Below are positions 1 to 32,500 of a stretch of DNA of 64,000 bases, piece after piece. The stretch lies in assembly GCA_018857735.1 (NCBI GenBank), contig JABMCL010000715.1, positions 865,001 to 929,000 of the forward strand, read 5' to 3'. The translations under genes were made by a program, and so were the position numbers. The notes below the pieces were generated by a model, which had not been told where the DNA came from, did no database searches, and saw nothing but the letters and a program-made list of their open reading frames with translations. The stretch's first letter is position 1, and every line of letters starts with the position of its first letter. The stretch comes from Alviniconcha marisindica (lineage: Eukaryota > Mollusca > Gastropoda > Provannidae).

Positions 1-540
1 CTTTGAGCCTCACGTTTAGAGGGATTGTAGAGGGACAATGATTCGGCGCAACAGAAATGCATTAATGATTATTGTCATTATTATCTCCTCTCGCTATCTC
101 TCCTCCAGCCCTCTCCCCCCGCCCTCCCTTCGCCCCCCCCCCCCCCCTCCCCTTCTTTCTTTCCTTGACCCCCCCCCCCCCCCCCCACCAGCCTCCGCCC
201 CCGCCCTCTTGAGATCCTGTGCAGTGTAAGGAAACTTGTCAAAATACCAACTCCCTAGCGTACCTTCCCCCCGTCTGTCTCTCTCTCCCCTCTCTCTCAT
301 GCCACCCCTCTTTCGCTTTCTACCCCCCCCTCCCCCTCCTTCCTCCCCCCCTTCACCCCCCCCCCCCCTCCTCTCCTCTCTCCCCAAACTCCTCAGTCTC
401 GCCCCGCGTCAAACAGATGAAAAGTCAGGTTGTATTTCTTGCTGTTTGCTGTTGTTATTCTACATGATAATACGAGTGTGTAGTTTTGTACATGGACGTA
501 GTTTTTTCTTTTGTCTTTTTCTGTTCTTTTTACACTACTA
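1..540. repeat. C-rich low-complexity stretch
   Basis: Long C runs and CT-rich sequence (about 108-400) between short unique segments. The open frames here are composition artefacts; no gene is seen. Confidence 0.7.
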
Positions 541-1135
541 ATTGCCGACACTTGTGAGCTGTGCGTGTTGCCGACACATGTGAGCTGTGAGTGTTGCCGA
601 CACTTGTGAGCTGTGCGTGTTGCCGACACTTGTGAGCTGTGAGTGTTGCCAGCACTTGTGAGCTGTGAGTGTTGCCGACACCCGTGTGAGCTGTGAGTGT
701 TGCCGACACATATGAGCTGTGAGTGTTGCCAATACTTGAGAGCTGTGAGTGTTGCCGACACTTGTGAGCTGTGCGTGTTGCCGACACTTGTGAGCTGTGA
801 GTGTTGCCAGCACTTGTGAGCTGTGAGTGTTGCCGACACCCGTGTGAGCTGTGAGTGTTGCCGACACATATGAGCTGTGAGTGTTGCCAATACTTGAGAG
901 CTGTGAGTGTTGCCGACACTTGTGAGCTGTGAGTGTTGCCGACACTTGAGAGCTGTGAGTGTTGCCGACATCTGAGCTGTGAGTGTTGCCGATACTTGAG
1001 AGCTGTGAGTATTGCCGATACTTGTGAGCTGTGAATGTTGCCGACTCTTGTGAGCTGTGAGTGTTGCCGACACCTGTGAGCTGTGAGTGTTGCCGACACC
1101 TGAGCTGTGAGCGTGAAGCCGGTCATTGCCGACAC
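541..1135. repeat. 26-bp minisatellite with 158-bp higher-order unit
   Basis: About 22 copies of a unit built on gagctgtgagtgttgccgac. Two adjacent blocks, 616-773 and 774-931, share the same order of variant units, giving a higher-order period of 158 bp. The rest of the region up to about 1640 is unique AT-rich sequence without a recognised gene. Confidence 0.9.
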
Positions 1136-1644
1136 TTGAGTTCCTTAATCAGTTCGGGCATTCCGGTTCGTCTGTCGAGAGAGGCGGAAGTTTTGTCGTG
1201 GTAGGAGGAGAAGGACTTGACATGCATGTTTCTCTTTCCTCATTCATTGTCAGAATCAGTTGACCTTGGCATATCCGATTACTTACTTGAATTTTTGTTA
1301 CTGAAATCAATAAGCCCGTGCGACTTCTGTTTTGCGTTAAAATTCAGTTTCATTTACATTTAGTTTTTTTGTTTTTTGTTTGTTTTTTAACTTCCATTTT
1401 GCCCTTGCTGTCATTAAAATCGGTTAAATCTGGGAAAGCCACCGTTTTACTTTCGTTGGAACTAAAATCAGTTAACCTTTGCATCTTCCGTTTTGATTCC
1501 GTTGTCATTGAAATCAGCAAGTTTAAATTTCCGTTTGACTTTTGCCGTAGTTCATATTAGTTAGCATATGTATAGTACATCCGTTCTACTTTCCTTGTCA
1601 CTGAAATCATACACGTTTATGACTTTCTTTTAACTTTCCTTGTG

Positions 1645-1929
1645 CAGGATGACCTGGCCGTCTTGAGACAGGAAGTGCAGGATGACCCGGCCGTCTTGAG
1701 ACAGGAAGTGCAGGATGACCCGGCCGTCTTGAGACAGGAAGTGCAGGATGACCCGGCATTCTTGAGACAGGAAGTGCAGGATGACCCGGCATTCTTGAGA
1801 CAGGAAGTGCAGGATGACCCGGCCGTCTTGAGACAGGAAGTGCAGGATGACCCGGCCGTCTTGAGACAGGAAGTGCAGGATGACCCGGCCGTCTTGAGAC
1901 AGGAAGTGCAAGATGACCCAGCCGTCTTT
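1645..1929 (+). repeat. 33-bp minisatellite, open in plus frame (QDDPAVLRQEV)n
   Basis: Eight full units and one partial unit of 33 bp, nearly identical, preceded by an acceptor-like ctttccttgtgcag. The plus frame stays open through the array to a stop at 2122-2124. It could be a 5' exon of the receptor transcript or simple minisatellite; there is no in-frame link to receptor exon 1. Confidence 0.75.
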
Positions 1930-2168
1930 GCCCAGATGGAAGCAGATGCAATGGTCCTCTTTGGACTTGAACCTTGGACTGACCGAGTGCCTAGCAATGA
2001 CAGAGTAGACAGCTGGAGAACCTCCTCAGCTGACGTTCTTTCAAGAACGATGTCACACAATGACAGATATGATTCGCTTTTCGCTAGTCAACATGTGGTG
2101 TTCAGCTTTGACAATGGTTTTTAAACAAAACATCCGGAGTCGAAAACCCGATTTGTGCAACTGACAGA

Positions 2169-22006
<19,838 letters not shown>

Positions 22007-22019
22007 CACTGCCTCCGTT

Positions 22020-22380
22020 TATCTTCATTCATATTCATGTGTAGCCGGTATTCATATGATGGTGTGGCTCATAATTGACGTGATAGTATAGCCCATATAT
22101 CATGTGATAACGTAGCCCTCATGCCCTTATGATAATGTGGCTGGTATTCATGTGATAGTGTAGCCTGTATTCATGTGATAATGCAGCATGCAGCTGGTAT
22201 TCATGAAATGTGTAGCCAGTGTTTCTTGTGATAGTGTAGCCTGCATTCATGTAATTAATGTAGCCGGTATTTCATGGATCTTGTGATAGCATAGCTCGAA
22301 TTCATGTGATAATTAATATAACTGGTGTTTCAGGAAATAGTGTAGCCAATATTTCTTGTGACAGTGTAGCTGGTAATGGT
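22020..22380 (+). repeat. About 23-bp degenerate minisatellite, receptor 3' flank
   Basis: Diverged copies of tattcatgtgatagtgtagc begin within 40 bp of the receptor stop codon, so they are probably in the 3' untranslated region. I see no canonical AATAAA before 25678. Confidence 0.8.
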
Positions 22381-22639
22381 GCTAATTGCGCATGTGTGTG
22401 GTGTTTAGTGTGTGGGGAGGGAGTTCAGTACTGGAGTTGGGGGGGGGGGGGGGATGGGGGACATGTAGGGTTTGTGTGTGTGTATGTGTGTGTGTGCACG
22501 TGCAAGTAAAATTGTGGTCATTGGGAGAGGGGGGTGGCATGAGTGGAGTGGTGGTGCTTTTTTGGTGAGGGGGTGGGTTGGTTCCTGGATTTTAAGTTCC
22601 CATCAACTGCATAGGGTAACCTGTGTGTGTGCGTGCATG

Positions 22640-22722
22640 TGTGTGAGAAAGAGAGAGACAGAGAGAGTTTGTGTGTGTGTTTGTGTGTGTGCGTGCATGT
22701 GTGTGTGTGTGTGTGTGAGTTA

Positions 22723-22800
<78 letters not shown>
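22640..22800. repeat. (GT)n(GA)n microsatellite
   Basis: Compound dinucleotide tract; another (GT)n lies at 23213-23297. Sequence between them is unique with no gene seen. Confidence 0.95.
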
Positions 22801-22803
<3 letters not shown>

Positions 22804-23258
22804 GGTGGTCATTTGAGGAGGGGGGCATCATTTAAAGGGTGTGTAAAACAGTGATGATGCTTGCTTTGTAGTACCTGTGCTAGTTATGCATGGTAGTTGC
22901 AACATTACAATTGCACTGAAGCACTCATGTGAGAAAGCAAATGTACTTTCTGTGAGACATTTTTCACATTTAGTTTTATGTGACAACAGACAGCAGATTT
23001 TCGCAGGTCTGTGACTACTGCATAATAAGATTTAGTTGTTAATTTGTTTACCGTAACAGCATTTACACGCGGAACCAACAGAACAGTCAATATGATGTCT
23101 ATATTGATTCTGTGTGAACTGCTCATAACCATATCTTGCCAGCCTGCCAACCTTTATCAAAAACACATGTGATCATATATATATAACAATAAGAAGAAAA
23201 AGATTGAATTATTGTGTGTGTGTGTGTGTGTGTGTGTGTGCACATGCATGTGTGCATT

Positions 23259-23299
<41 letters not shown>

Positions 23300-23404
23300 C
23301 TTTTACTTAGTTATGCTCAAACCCTTGTTGATGTCTACATTATGTGTTAGCTTTTTGTTAAATTGCTGATAACATTTTCCATCTCGATGTTGTACATTAT
23401 GTGT

Positions 23405-23480
23405 GTTATATTATGCTTGTTCAGTGCTTTGAGCCGCAAGGTAGGTGCTTTACAAATTTCCATTATTATTATTGTGTATG
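23405..23480 (+). mobile_element. LINE 3' tail relic
   Basis: cagtgctttgagccgcaagg plus a 'gctttacaaatttccattattattatt' end is the common 3' tail of CR1/Jockey-type LINEs, also seen at 26710-26770. Confidence 0.5.
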
Positions 23481-23729
23481 AACTTTGTTCTGTTAGCATT
23501 TGTTCACAGACAGACAGGCACAGGCAGACACACACTGTCTTGTAAGTGTAAGAATAGTGTAACACCAGGATCTAATAACAATAAGAAAAAATGGATATGA
23601 AACAAAGGAGAGAGAGAGAGAGAGAGAGAATCTGTCCAAAACATTCACCTAGAAAGTAATCATGCTGGTATTGTGTAAGTTCATTATGTGTGATCATACA
23701 TACTGTCAGCTGCTTGCACTGTGTAAAAA

Positions 23730-25215
23730 CTGGGGATGACTGGACACATAGTGCAGAGACCTAGTCCATCTCAGTGGGACACATGGTGCAGAGACCTAGT
23801 CCATCTCAGTGGGACACATGGTGCAGAGACCTTGTCCATCTCAGTGGGACACATGGTGCAGAGACCTAGGCCATCTCAGTGGGACACATGGTGCAGAGAC
23901 CTAGTCCATCTCAGTGGGACACATGGTGCAGAGACCTAGTCCATCTCAGTGGGACACAGTGCAGAGACTAGTCCATCTCAGTGGGACACATGGTGCAGAG
24001 ACATAGTCCATCTCAGTGGGACACATGGTGCAGAGACATAGTCCATCTCAGTGGGACACATGGTGCAGAGACCTAGTCCATCTCATGGACACAGTGCAGA
24101 GACCTAGTCCATCTCAGTGGGACACAGTGCAGAGACCTAGTCCATCTCATGGACACAGTGCAGAGACCTAGTCCATCTCAGTGGGACACAGTGCAGAGAC
24201 CTAGTCCATCTCAGTGGGACACATGGTGCAGAGACCTTGTCCATCTCAGTGGGACACATGGTGCAGAGACCTAGTCCATCTCAGTGAGACACAGTGCAGA
24301 GACCTAGTCCATCTCAGTGGGACACATGGTGCAGAACCGTCCATCTCATGGGACACATGTGCAGAGACCTAGTCCATCTCAGTGGGACACATGGTGCAGA
24401 GACCTAGTCCATCTCAGTGGGACACATGGTGCAGAGACCTGATCTCAGTGGACCAGTGCAGACTAGTCCATCTCAGTGGGACACATGGTGCAGAGACCTA
24501 GTCCATCTCAGTGGGACACAGTGCAGAGACCTAGTCCATCTCAGTGGGACACATGGTGCAGAGACCTAGTCCATCTCAGTGGGACACATGGTGCAGAGAC
24601 TAGTCCATCTCAGTGGGACACAGTGCAGAGACCTAGTCCATCTCAGTGGGACACAGTGCAGAGACCTAGTCCATCTCAGTGGGACACATGGTGCAGAGAC
24701 CTAGTCCATCTCAGTGGGACACATGGTGCAGAGACCTAGTCCATCTCAGTGGGACACAGTGCAGAGACCTAGTCCATCTCAGTGGGACACATGGTGCAGA
24801 GACCTAGTCCATCTCAGTGGGACACATGGTGCAGAGACCTAGTCCATCTCAGTGGGACACAGTGCAGAGACCTAGTCCATCTCAGTGGGACACAGTGCAG
24901 AGACCTAGTCCATCTCAGTGGGACACATGTGCAGAGACCTAGTCCATCTCAGTGGGACACATGTGCAGAGACCTAGTCCATCTCACTGGGATACAGGTGC
25001 AGAGACCTAGTCCATCTCACTGGGACACAGGTGCAGAGACCTATCCGCCTCACTGGGACACAGGTGCAGAGACCTAGTCCATCTTACTGGGACACAGGCA
25101 GAGAGACCTAGTCCATCTTACTGGGCACAGGCACAGAGACCTAGTCCATCTCATTGGGACAAAACTGCTGTGGATGCATGGCACAGAGACATAGTCCATC
25201 TCACTCGAGTCACTG
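23730..25215. repeat. 1.5-kb minisatellite of 35-bp unit
   Basis: More than 40 copies of agtgggacacatggtgcaga plus gacctagtccatctc, with a recurrent shorter variant lacking part of catggt. Intergenic between the receptor and FAS1 genes. Confidence 0.95.
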
Positions 25216-25249
25216 GGACACAGCTGCCAGCCTTGGCATGCAACCCCCC

Positions 25250-25620
25250 CCTCAACTTGGTGAGGCAGGAGTTAGAACAAACCACAATTTGTCCTCACTT
25301 GGTGAGGCAGGAGTTCAAACAAACCACAATTTGTCCTCACTTGGTGAGGCAGGAGTTCAAACAAATCACAATTTGTCCTCACTTGGTGAGGCAGGAGTTC
25401 AAACAAATCACAATTTGTCCTCACTTGGTGAGGCAGGAGTTAGAACAAATCACAATTTGTCCTCACTTGGTGAGGCAGGAGTAAGAACAAATCACAATTT
25501 GTCCTCACTTGGTGAGGCAGGAGTCAGAACAAATCACAATTTGACCCTACTTGGAGAGGCAGGAGTCAGAACAAATCAAACACACTTCCCCCTCAGTTGA
25601 AGAAACAGGAGTTTAGAACA
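25250..25620. repeat. 42-bp minisatellite
   Basis: About nine units built on ggtgaggcaggagttagaac and aaatcacaatttgtcctcac, abutting the preceding array. Confidence 0.9.
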
Positions 25621-25677
25621 AAACACACCTCACCCAAAGACACCCAACACTTGATGTTGAAAGTTAAACAGAAATTT

Positions 25678-25683
25678 AATAAA
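25678..25683 (+). terminator. Candidate polyadenylation signal AATAAA for the receptor
   Basis: First plus-strand AATAAA noticed after the receptor stop, but 3.7 kb away, beyond two large minisatellites. Transcript evidence would be needed. Confidence 0.2.
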
Positions 25684-25879
25684 GACAAAAAGCATTAAAA
25701 CAACCTTTTTACACCTTCTACTGATTCCAGGAATCGCAACCATGAGAAATGACTGGCTTGAACAACCATATTCAGTCACTTTCTGGACACAAAATACAGC
25801 GTTCTCAAAAATAATGAGAAACAGTTATCCTGTCCTGAGATTTTTCCTCACTATTATAGCTACTATAAGTATAAAATGT

Positions 25880-26010
25880 TATCTGTTTTTCTGTTCTAGG
25901 TCTTAGCGAAACTTACACATGCATAGCTTTACTATTTTAGGTCTTAGCAAAGATGAATAAACACATAGCTTTTCTGCTCCAGGTCTTAACAAACACTGAA
26001 TTAAAAACAA
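25880..26010. repeat. Three-copy repeat of about 42-50 bp
   Basis: Copies of ctaggtcttagcgaaactta / ttttaggtcttagcaaagat / ccaggtcttaacaaacac, each preceded by 'tagcttt'. The rest of 25620-26070 is unique with no gene seen. Confidence 0.65.
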
Positions 26011-26069
26011 TCTGAAGCACGGATGACTGCTAGAATTCTAAAACAAGATTCAGACACATAAACTTTTTT

Positions 26070-26260
26070 TTTTTAAAGAACGCTAATTTAATATATCACA
26101 TAAACCATTAAAAAGAACACTAATTTAACAATACAAAACATCTGCAGCTTTTGGGGGTAAGCCCCTTTTTTAAAGTGATGAAGCAGTTAAACAGTTAAAA
26201 CTGAAAAAGTACTTATCCAGCTGTAGTTGGCGAGTTGAATGCCTTGAGTGTTTGGAAGAA
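26070..26260. mobile_element. Dispersed repeat family A, copy 2
   Basis: Shares aacactaatttaacaataca, a gggggtaagcccc hairpin and gaaaaagtacttatccag with copies 1 and 3 in the same order. Confidence 0.65.
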
Positions 26261-26384
26261 TGTTGTCATGACAGTGATGTGTAGTGAAGCAGGCATGATG
26301 CAATGAATATGATATCAAAATTAGATGACACAGAAGGGGGGGGGGGGGGGGGGGGGTGCTCTGACCGCTTCAAACAGTATTTTG

Positions 26385-26770
26385 ACCAGTAATGGCTTTT
26401 CGGCTGCACAAATCTGGAACTCTCTCTCTCTCTCTCTTGCTCTTTAATCACAGCCCTTGCCTTCAGATTAGTTCCCCCACCCCATGTCCTTCTCATCTGC
26501 GTGTGTGTGAGCTGGTGTGCATGCGCTCTTTATTGGCATTGTGTGTGTGCGGTCCTCTTTGTGTGTGTGTGTGTGTGTGTGTGCACGCACGTGCGTGCAT
26601 GTGTGAGCGATCTTGTGTGCTTGTGTTTTTGCCATGCTTTGTATGGAAATGTTTGTTAATTTTCATGTTTATACGCTTGTATGTTTGCGCATTGTATGTT
26701 TTTCTTTAAGTTCAGTTGTAAAGTGCTTTGAGTTTCTGAAAGCGCTCTATAAGTTCCCTATTATTATTAC
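26385..26770 (+). mobile_element. LINE 3' end relic
   Basis: One frame reads FSAAQIWNSL, the conserved C-terminal 'WNSLP' region of CR1/Jockey-type reverse transcriptases, then a CT/GT-expanded stretch and a 3' tail (aaagtgctttgagtttctga, then tattattattac). Frames are broken. Confidence 0.55.
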
Positions 26771-27480
26771 TATTATATGAATGTATAAAACATGTCCACA
26801 CAGTGGAAAGTTGGAAAATGGCAGAACAGTACTGATAGGAAACAATCACATGGTGCACTGAGATTGCATATATTCAAAAGAGGCCTTGAGTAGAGAGATG
26901 GAAGAATGACATCAAAAGAACTCAAAGGGTTCAAAGTTTGAGATTACACAATATGACATTGATGAATGTAAAATATGTATAATAAAGCTCGTTAAACATC
27001 AGTGTAAAGGAGAGAAGGAACTCGGAATGAACAGCAACAAGCAACCACTGCCAACAAGCTTTTTTTCTTTTCAAATTTGTTTCTCCCCAAAAATCAGGGC
27101 ACTTATTATTTTGATATGAATAATGAAGCTGGATGTTTATTTTGCATACATAGAAAAACATCCAGTTTATCAGTCAGATCTAAAATGCTCCCAATAAATA
27201 CTGATGGAGATAGAGAGAAAGAAAGAGGGGGGGCGGAAATAGAGAGTGAGAGATCCACAGAGTTTTAATGACTCGTGTGGCAGACCAAGAACATTTTTCA
27301 TCAGTAACTCCAACAGCAAGGGCAACCAAGAATAAAGATGCAAGGTTAGCAAAAAATACGCATAGGCAGGATAAATGCCCGTTTCTACCTGAGAATAGCA
27401 GTCAATGGCATACAGCCTGCTCAGCAACCAGACCTGTGGGGTGGGGTGGGGGAATGGGGAGGGGGGTATGAGTGGAAATT
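26771..27480. other. Unique intergenic stretch
   Basis: AT-rich non-repetitive sequence; no gene recognised. A minus-strand AATAAA (27141-27136) is a possible polyadenylation signal for the FAS1 gene. Confidence 0.5.
27136..27141 (-). terminator. Candidate polyadenylation signal for the FAS1 gene
   Basis: AATAAA on the minus strand about 975 bp after the FAS1 stop codon. It would place a 54-bp minisatellite inside the 3' untranslated region. Confidence 0.3.
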
Positions 27481-28114
27481 GTCAATGGCAGGCATCAAAC
27501 TCAAGGAGGGTGGAGGACTGTCAGTAGCATGACACATGCTCAATGACCAAGGAGTGAGGGTGGGTGGAGGACTGTCAGTGGCATGACACATGCTCAATGA
27601 CCAAGGAGTGAGGGTGGGTGGAGGACACATGCCTCCAATGACCAAGGAGTGAGGGTGGATGGAGGACTGTCAGTGGCATGACACATGCTCAAGGAGTTGG
27701 GGTGGGTGGTGGGTGGAGGACTGTCAGTGGCATGACACACGCTCAATGACGAAGTATTTTGGGGTGAGTGGGTAGGTGGAGGACTGTCAGTGGCGTGACA
27801 CATACTCAATGACAAAGGCGTGGGGGTGGGTGGTGGGTGGAGGACTGTCGGTGGCATGACACATACTCAATGACAAAGGCGTGTGGGGTGGGTGGTGGGT
27901 GGAGGACTCCAAGTGGCATGACACATGCTCAATGACCAAGGAGTTGGGGTGAGTGGGTGGGTGGAGTACTGTCAGTCCAACAAGAAGTGTCGTGATGACA
28001 CATGCTCAGTGACAAAGGAGTAAGGGGGGGGGGGGGGGGAGGACTGTTACTGGCATGACCCATGCTCATTGACAAAGGAGAGGGGTGGAGGACTGTCAGT
28101 GGCATGACCCAGGC
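27480..28114 (-). repeat. About 54-bp minisatellite abutting the last FAS1 coding exon
   Basis: About 11 units on the plus strand built on ggaggactgtcagtggcatg and acacatgctcaatgaccaag. The terminal coding sequence at 28107-28170 lines up with the unit (ggctcagtgaccc..., ggacagtgtcaatagcatgc), so the array looks derived from the coding end. Confidence 0.85.
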
Positions 28115-28236
28115 TCAGTGACCCAAATGAAGGGAGGGGGGCATTAGGACAGTGTCAATAGCATGCACCACCCCATTGTCCACGCTGCCATCGGCACCGT
28201 AAGGCAGCACTGTCGCTTTGTTCACCAGCACCTTGC
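28115..28236 (-). CDS. FAS1 gene coding exon 6 (last)
   Basis: Acceptor ttgattgcag, phase 1; stop TGA at 28117-28115. Encodes GKVLVNKATVLPYGADGSVD, NGVVHAIDTVLMPP and a short tail SLHLGH. Confidence 0.93.
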
Positions 28237-29438
28237 CTGCAATCAACACCATCACATGATTACCTTGGACACTTAGTCCTTCGCTATGAACAGCATTTTA
28301 AAACACAACACTGGGTACTAAAAACATCATCAAAACCTAACACCAAAGCCATGATATGTTCTTGTGGTAATTACAAACATCAAAACTTAACACCAGGGCA
28401 TGATAATCTCTGGAGTTAATCTATCCTTGTGGGTACAAGGAACATCAAAACCCAGCACACATCTGATGCTTAATCTGCCCTTGTGGTAATTACAAATATC
28501 AAAACTCAACACTGTGGAACATCATCAAACACAATGCTGTGGGTATTGGGAACATCATCAAAAGACAACACTGTGGATACTAGGAATATCACCCAAAAAC
28601 AACGCTGTGGGTATTGAGAACATCATCAAAACCCTGTGGGTACTAGAAACATCATCAACACACAATGGTGAGACTGAGAGAGCTTTAGACAGGCTGACCA
28701 AGACTGACAAACAATGATGAGACAGCTTTAGACATGATGACCAAGACTAACACATAACACTTTAACAGCCATAGACGGGCCGACCAAGACTGATGCACAA
28801 CACTTTGACAGCCATAGACAGGCTGACCAAGACTGATGCACAACATTCTGACAGCCATAGACAGGCTGACCAAGACTGATGCACAACATTTTGACAGCCA
28901 TAGACAGGCTGACCAAGACTGATGCACAACATTTTGACAGCCATAGACAGGCTGACCAAGACTGATACACAATGCTGAGACATCCACAGACAGGCTGACC
29001 AAGACTGGTGCACAATGCTGAGACATCCATAGACAAGCTGACCATCACAGACATAGAATAATGGAGACTGCTCAAGGGCAATCAATTCTGAGGCTGCCAA
29101 CTGAATGGGGTGCGTTCATAGGACTCGATCCTCAGTTGGCATATTTATTATGGTTAAGTGCTCTTTATTATTCTGTCTGTATCCTCAACCAGACAGAATG
29201 TTATTATTTGAAATACCCAGTGGACAAACTGCTGTTAGTTGCACACTTATTGACCTAATTGCATTTTTGCAATAAAACTGTTTATCATTAGTTAGTGTGG
29301 GTTTTTTAGCCCGGCTTTAATTCAGCTTCAGGACACTGCATTATAGATCTATACTTCATACATCACTCTGTCTTTTTTAAAACGGCTATAATATCATTAA
29401 TAATATCACTGGGATCATGCATGCACTTGTCTTCTGTG

Positions 29439-29504
<66 letters not shown>

Positions 29505-32500
29505 TGTGCAATTACACTAGCACTTGCAAACACATATGAGTTTTGTTTTGTTTGTTTGGTTTCTTCTTTTGCCAAAATTGCATCTAGATCTACATCAGAC
29601 AACTTGATCAACATCAAACATAAAAAGTTGGATGACTTTAGGTTAAGACTTAAATGGAACAAACAACCACTTGACTTACAGATGAAAAGTGTCACCTTTC
29701 CATCTGACCTATTTAGTGTCCTTGAACAACTGAGTCATGCACAACACAGCATCTTCACCATCAAAACAGTTCAATGTTGGAACTTTGGCGGTAAACATTC
29801 AGGGGACACCACTCAGTGCATTCACTTCAAGTGTTCCTTCAGTAAGAGTTACCAGTTAAGCAGTCTCTGTTATTGTATGTCTCTGCACACAGTGCTGGGA
29901 TAGCTTTAAACAGGCTGACCAAGACTGACCCACAACACTGTGACTGCCATAGACTGGCTGACCGAGACTGACACACAACTGTGACACAATGCTGAGACAG
30001 CTGTAGACAGACAAAGGAAGACAGACACTCAAATGCTCAGACAGATTGCTGGATACTGACAAACAAATGGCAGAAAAACCTACCTCCGCTGACTTTAATG
30101 CTGACTTTGTCACCATTGAGCATCTTGAGAGAGTTGTAGGAGATGAGGCCAGCACTGCAGTATGTCAAGTTGGCCACATGGTACTCCAGCACATCTGGGC
30201 AAGGAGATAGGGATTAGAGTCTTGAATTTAAAATCGGCACCCCTACAGAGGTACAGGGGGCTATACTGGTGGTCACAGGACAGCACCCCAACAGAGGTAC
30301 AGGGGGCTATACTGGTGGTCACGGGACAGCACCCCTACAGAGGTACAGGGGGCTATACTGGTGGTCACGGGACAGCACCCATGCAGGGGGCTGTATCTGC
30401 CATCACCCCTTCAGAGATATGAGAGGCTGTGTGGGTATTTGAGGGACTGCACCTCTATAGATCTATAATAACAATAAAGAGGATTTCTAGAGTGCCCATC
30501 TACCACCACAAGGTGGGAGCACAGGGCGCTTTACAATAACACTAACAATAGACAAAGACACACACACATACAGGGGGCTATACTGGTGGTCAAGGGACAG
30601 CCCCTCCACCCCCCTACTTCCCCTAAGGTACAGGGGGCTGTGCTGGCTGTCACCCCTACAGATATACAGTGGTTTGTGTGGGTGGGTGGGTGACAACACC
30701 CCTACATATGTACAGGGGGCTGTATTGGTCATCACCCCATGAGAGGTACAAAGGGCTGTATGAGCAGTCAAGGGACAGCAGGCCCTACAGAGATACAGGA
30801 GGCTATACAGTTGTCAAGGGATACAGAATTCATTCTGTTGGTGACAGTGTAGCATTAGATATAGCCACCCCACCCCCCTCCTGGGATCTCAAGCCCTGCT
30901 AGTATCTCTCCAGACACAATAGATGTTAAACAAGTGTAACTAAGAAGCAAACTCACTGGTGAGTGCCGTTTTGTTCCTTAGTAGGTTGTCCAAGGTTTGT
31001 GGGTCAATCTTCTTGAAGGCGGCATCTGTAGGGGCAAACAGTGTGAAGGGGCCTTTGCCTGGAAACAAAATACAACATGCCCAGCTACCAGACTGTGAAA
31101 GTAAAAAATACTGTGATGATCCAACATTGTAAAGGTAGAACATTGTGAACATACAACACTGTGAAGGTGTCACACAATGAAGGTAAAACACTGTGAAGGC
31201 ACAACACTGTGATTGTACAACACTGTGAAGGCATCCACAATAAAGGTACAACACTGTGAAGGCATCACACAATGAAGTTACAACACTGTGAAGGCATCCA
31301 CAGTGAAGGTACAACACTGTGAACACATCAAACAATGAATGTACAACAGTGTGAAGGTGTCACACAATGATAGTACACTGTGAAGGCATCACACAATAAA
31401 TGTACAACACTGTGAAGGCATCACACAACACTGCGAAAGCATCACACAATAAATGTACAACACTGTGAAGGCATCACACAATGAAGGTACAACCCTGTGA
31501 AGGCATCTACAGTGAAGGTACAACACTGTGAAGGCATCACACAATGAAGGTACAACACTGTGAAGGCATCACACAATGAAGGTACAACACTGTGAACACA
31601 TCAAACAATGAATGTACAACAGTGTGAAGGTGTCACACAATGACGGTACAACACTGTGGAGGTGTTACAATGCCAATGATGGTACAACAGTGTGAACATA
31701 TCACACAATGAAGATACAGCATTGTGAAGACACCACACAATGAAGGTTTAACACTGTGAAGGTGTCACAATGAAAGTACAACATTGTAAAGGTGTCACAA
31801 TGAAAGTACAGCATTGTGAAGGTGTCACAATGAAAATACAACACTGTGAAGGCATCACACAATGAAGGTACAACAGTGTGAAGGCATCACACAATAAAAG
31901 TACAACAGTGTGAAGGCATCACACAATAAAGGTACAACAGTGTGAAGGCATCACACAATGAAGGCAAACACTGTGAAGCTGTCACAATGAAGGTACAACA
32001 CTGTGAAGGTGTCACAATGAAGGCATAATACTGTCAAGGTGTCACAATAAAGTCATAACACTGTGAAGGTGTTACAATGAAGGTATAACACTGTGAAGGT
32101 GTCACAATGAAGGTACAACACTGTGAAGGTGTCACAATTAAGGCATAACACTGTGAAGGTGTCACAATGAAATCATAACACTGTGAAGGTGTTACAATGA
32201 AGATACAACACTGTGAAGATGTCACAGTGACAGCACAACACGGTGAACATGTCATAATGAAGGTACAACACTGTGAGGGTGTCACACAGTGAAGGCAGAA
32301 GAAGTTGAATCACATTTAATCATTTAATGGTAGAAATTAGCACCATAGAATTTCTAAAAACAGGAGAAGCATGCATGGCTACATTCTGACCTACTCCAGA
32401 CTTGTAACAGAGAACCTCTGATAGCTCTGGGTTCTCAACAGAGGGGACCTAAATTTCCGCTTCTGCAGTACCCCGCTGTGGTTTGTATAAACAGGACACA

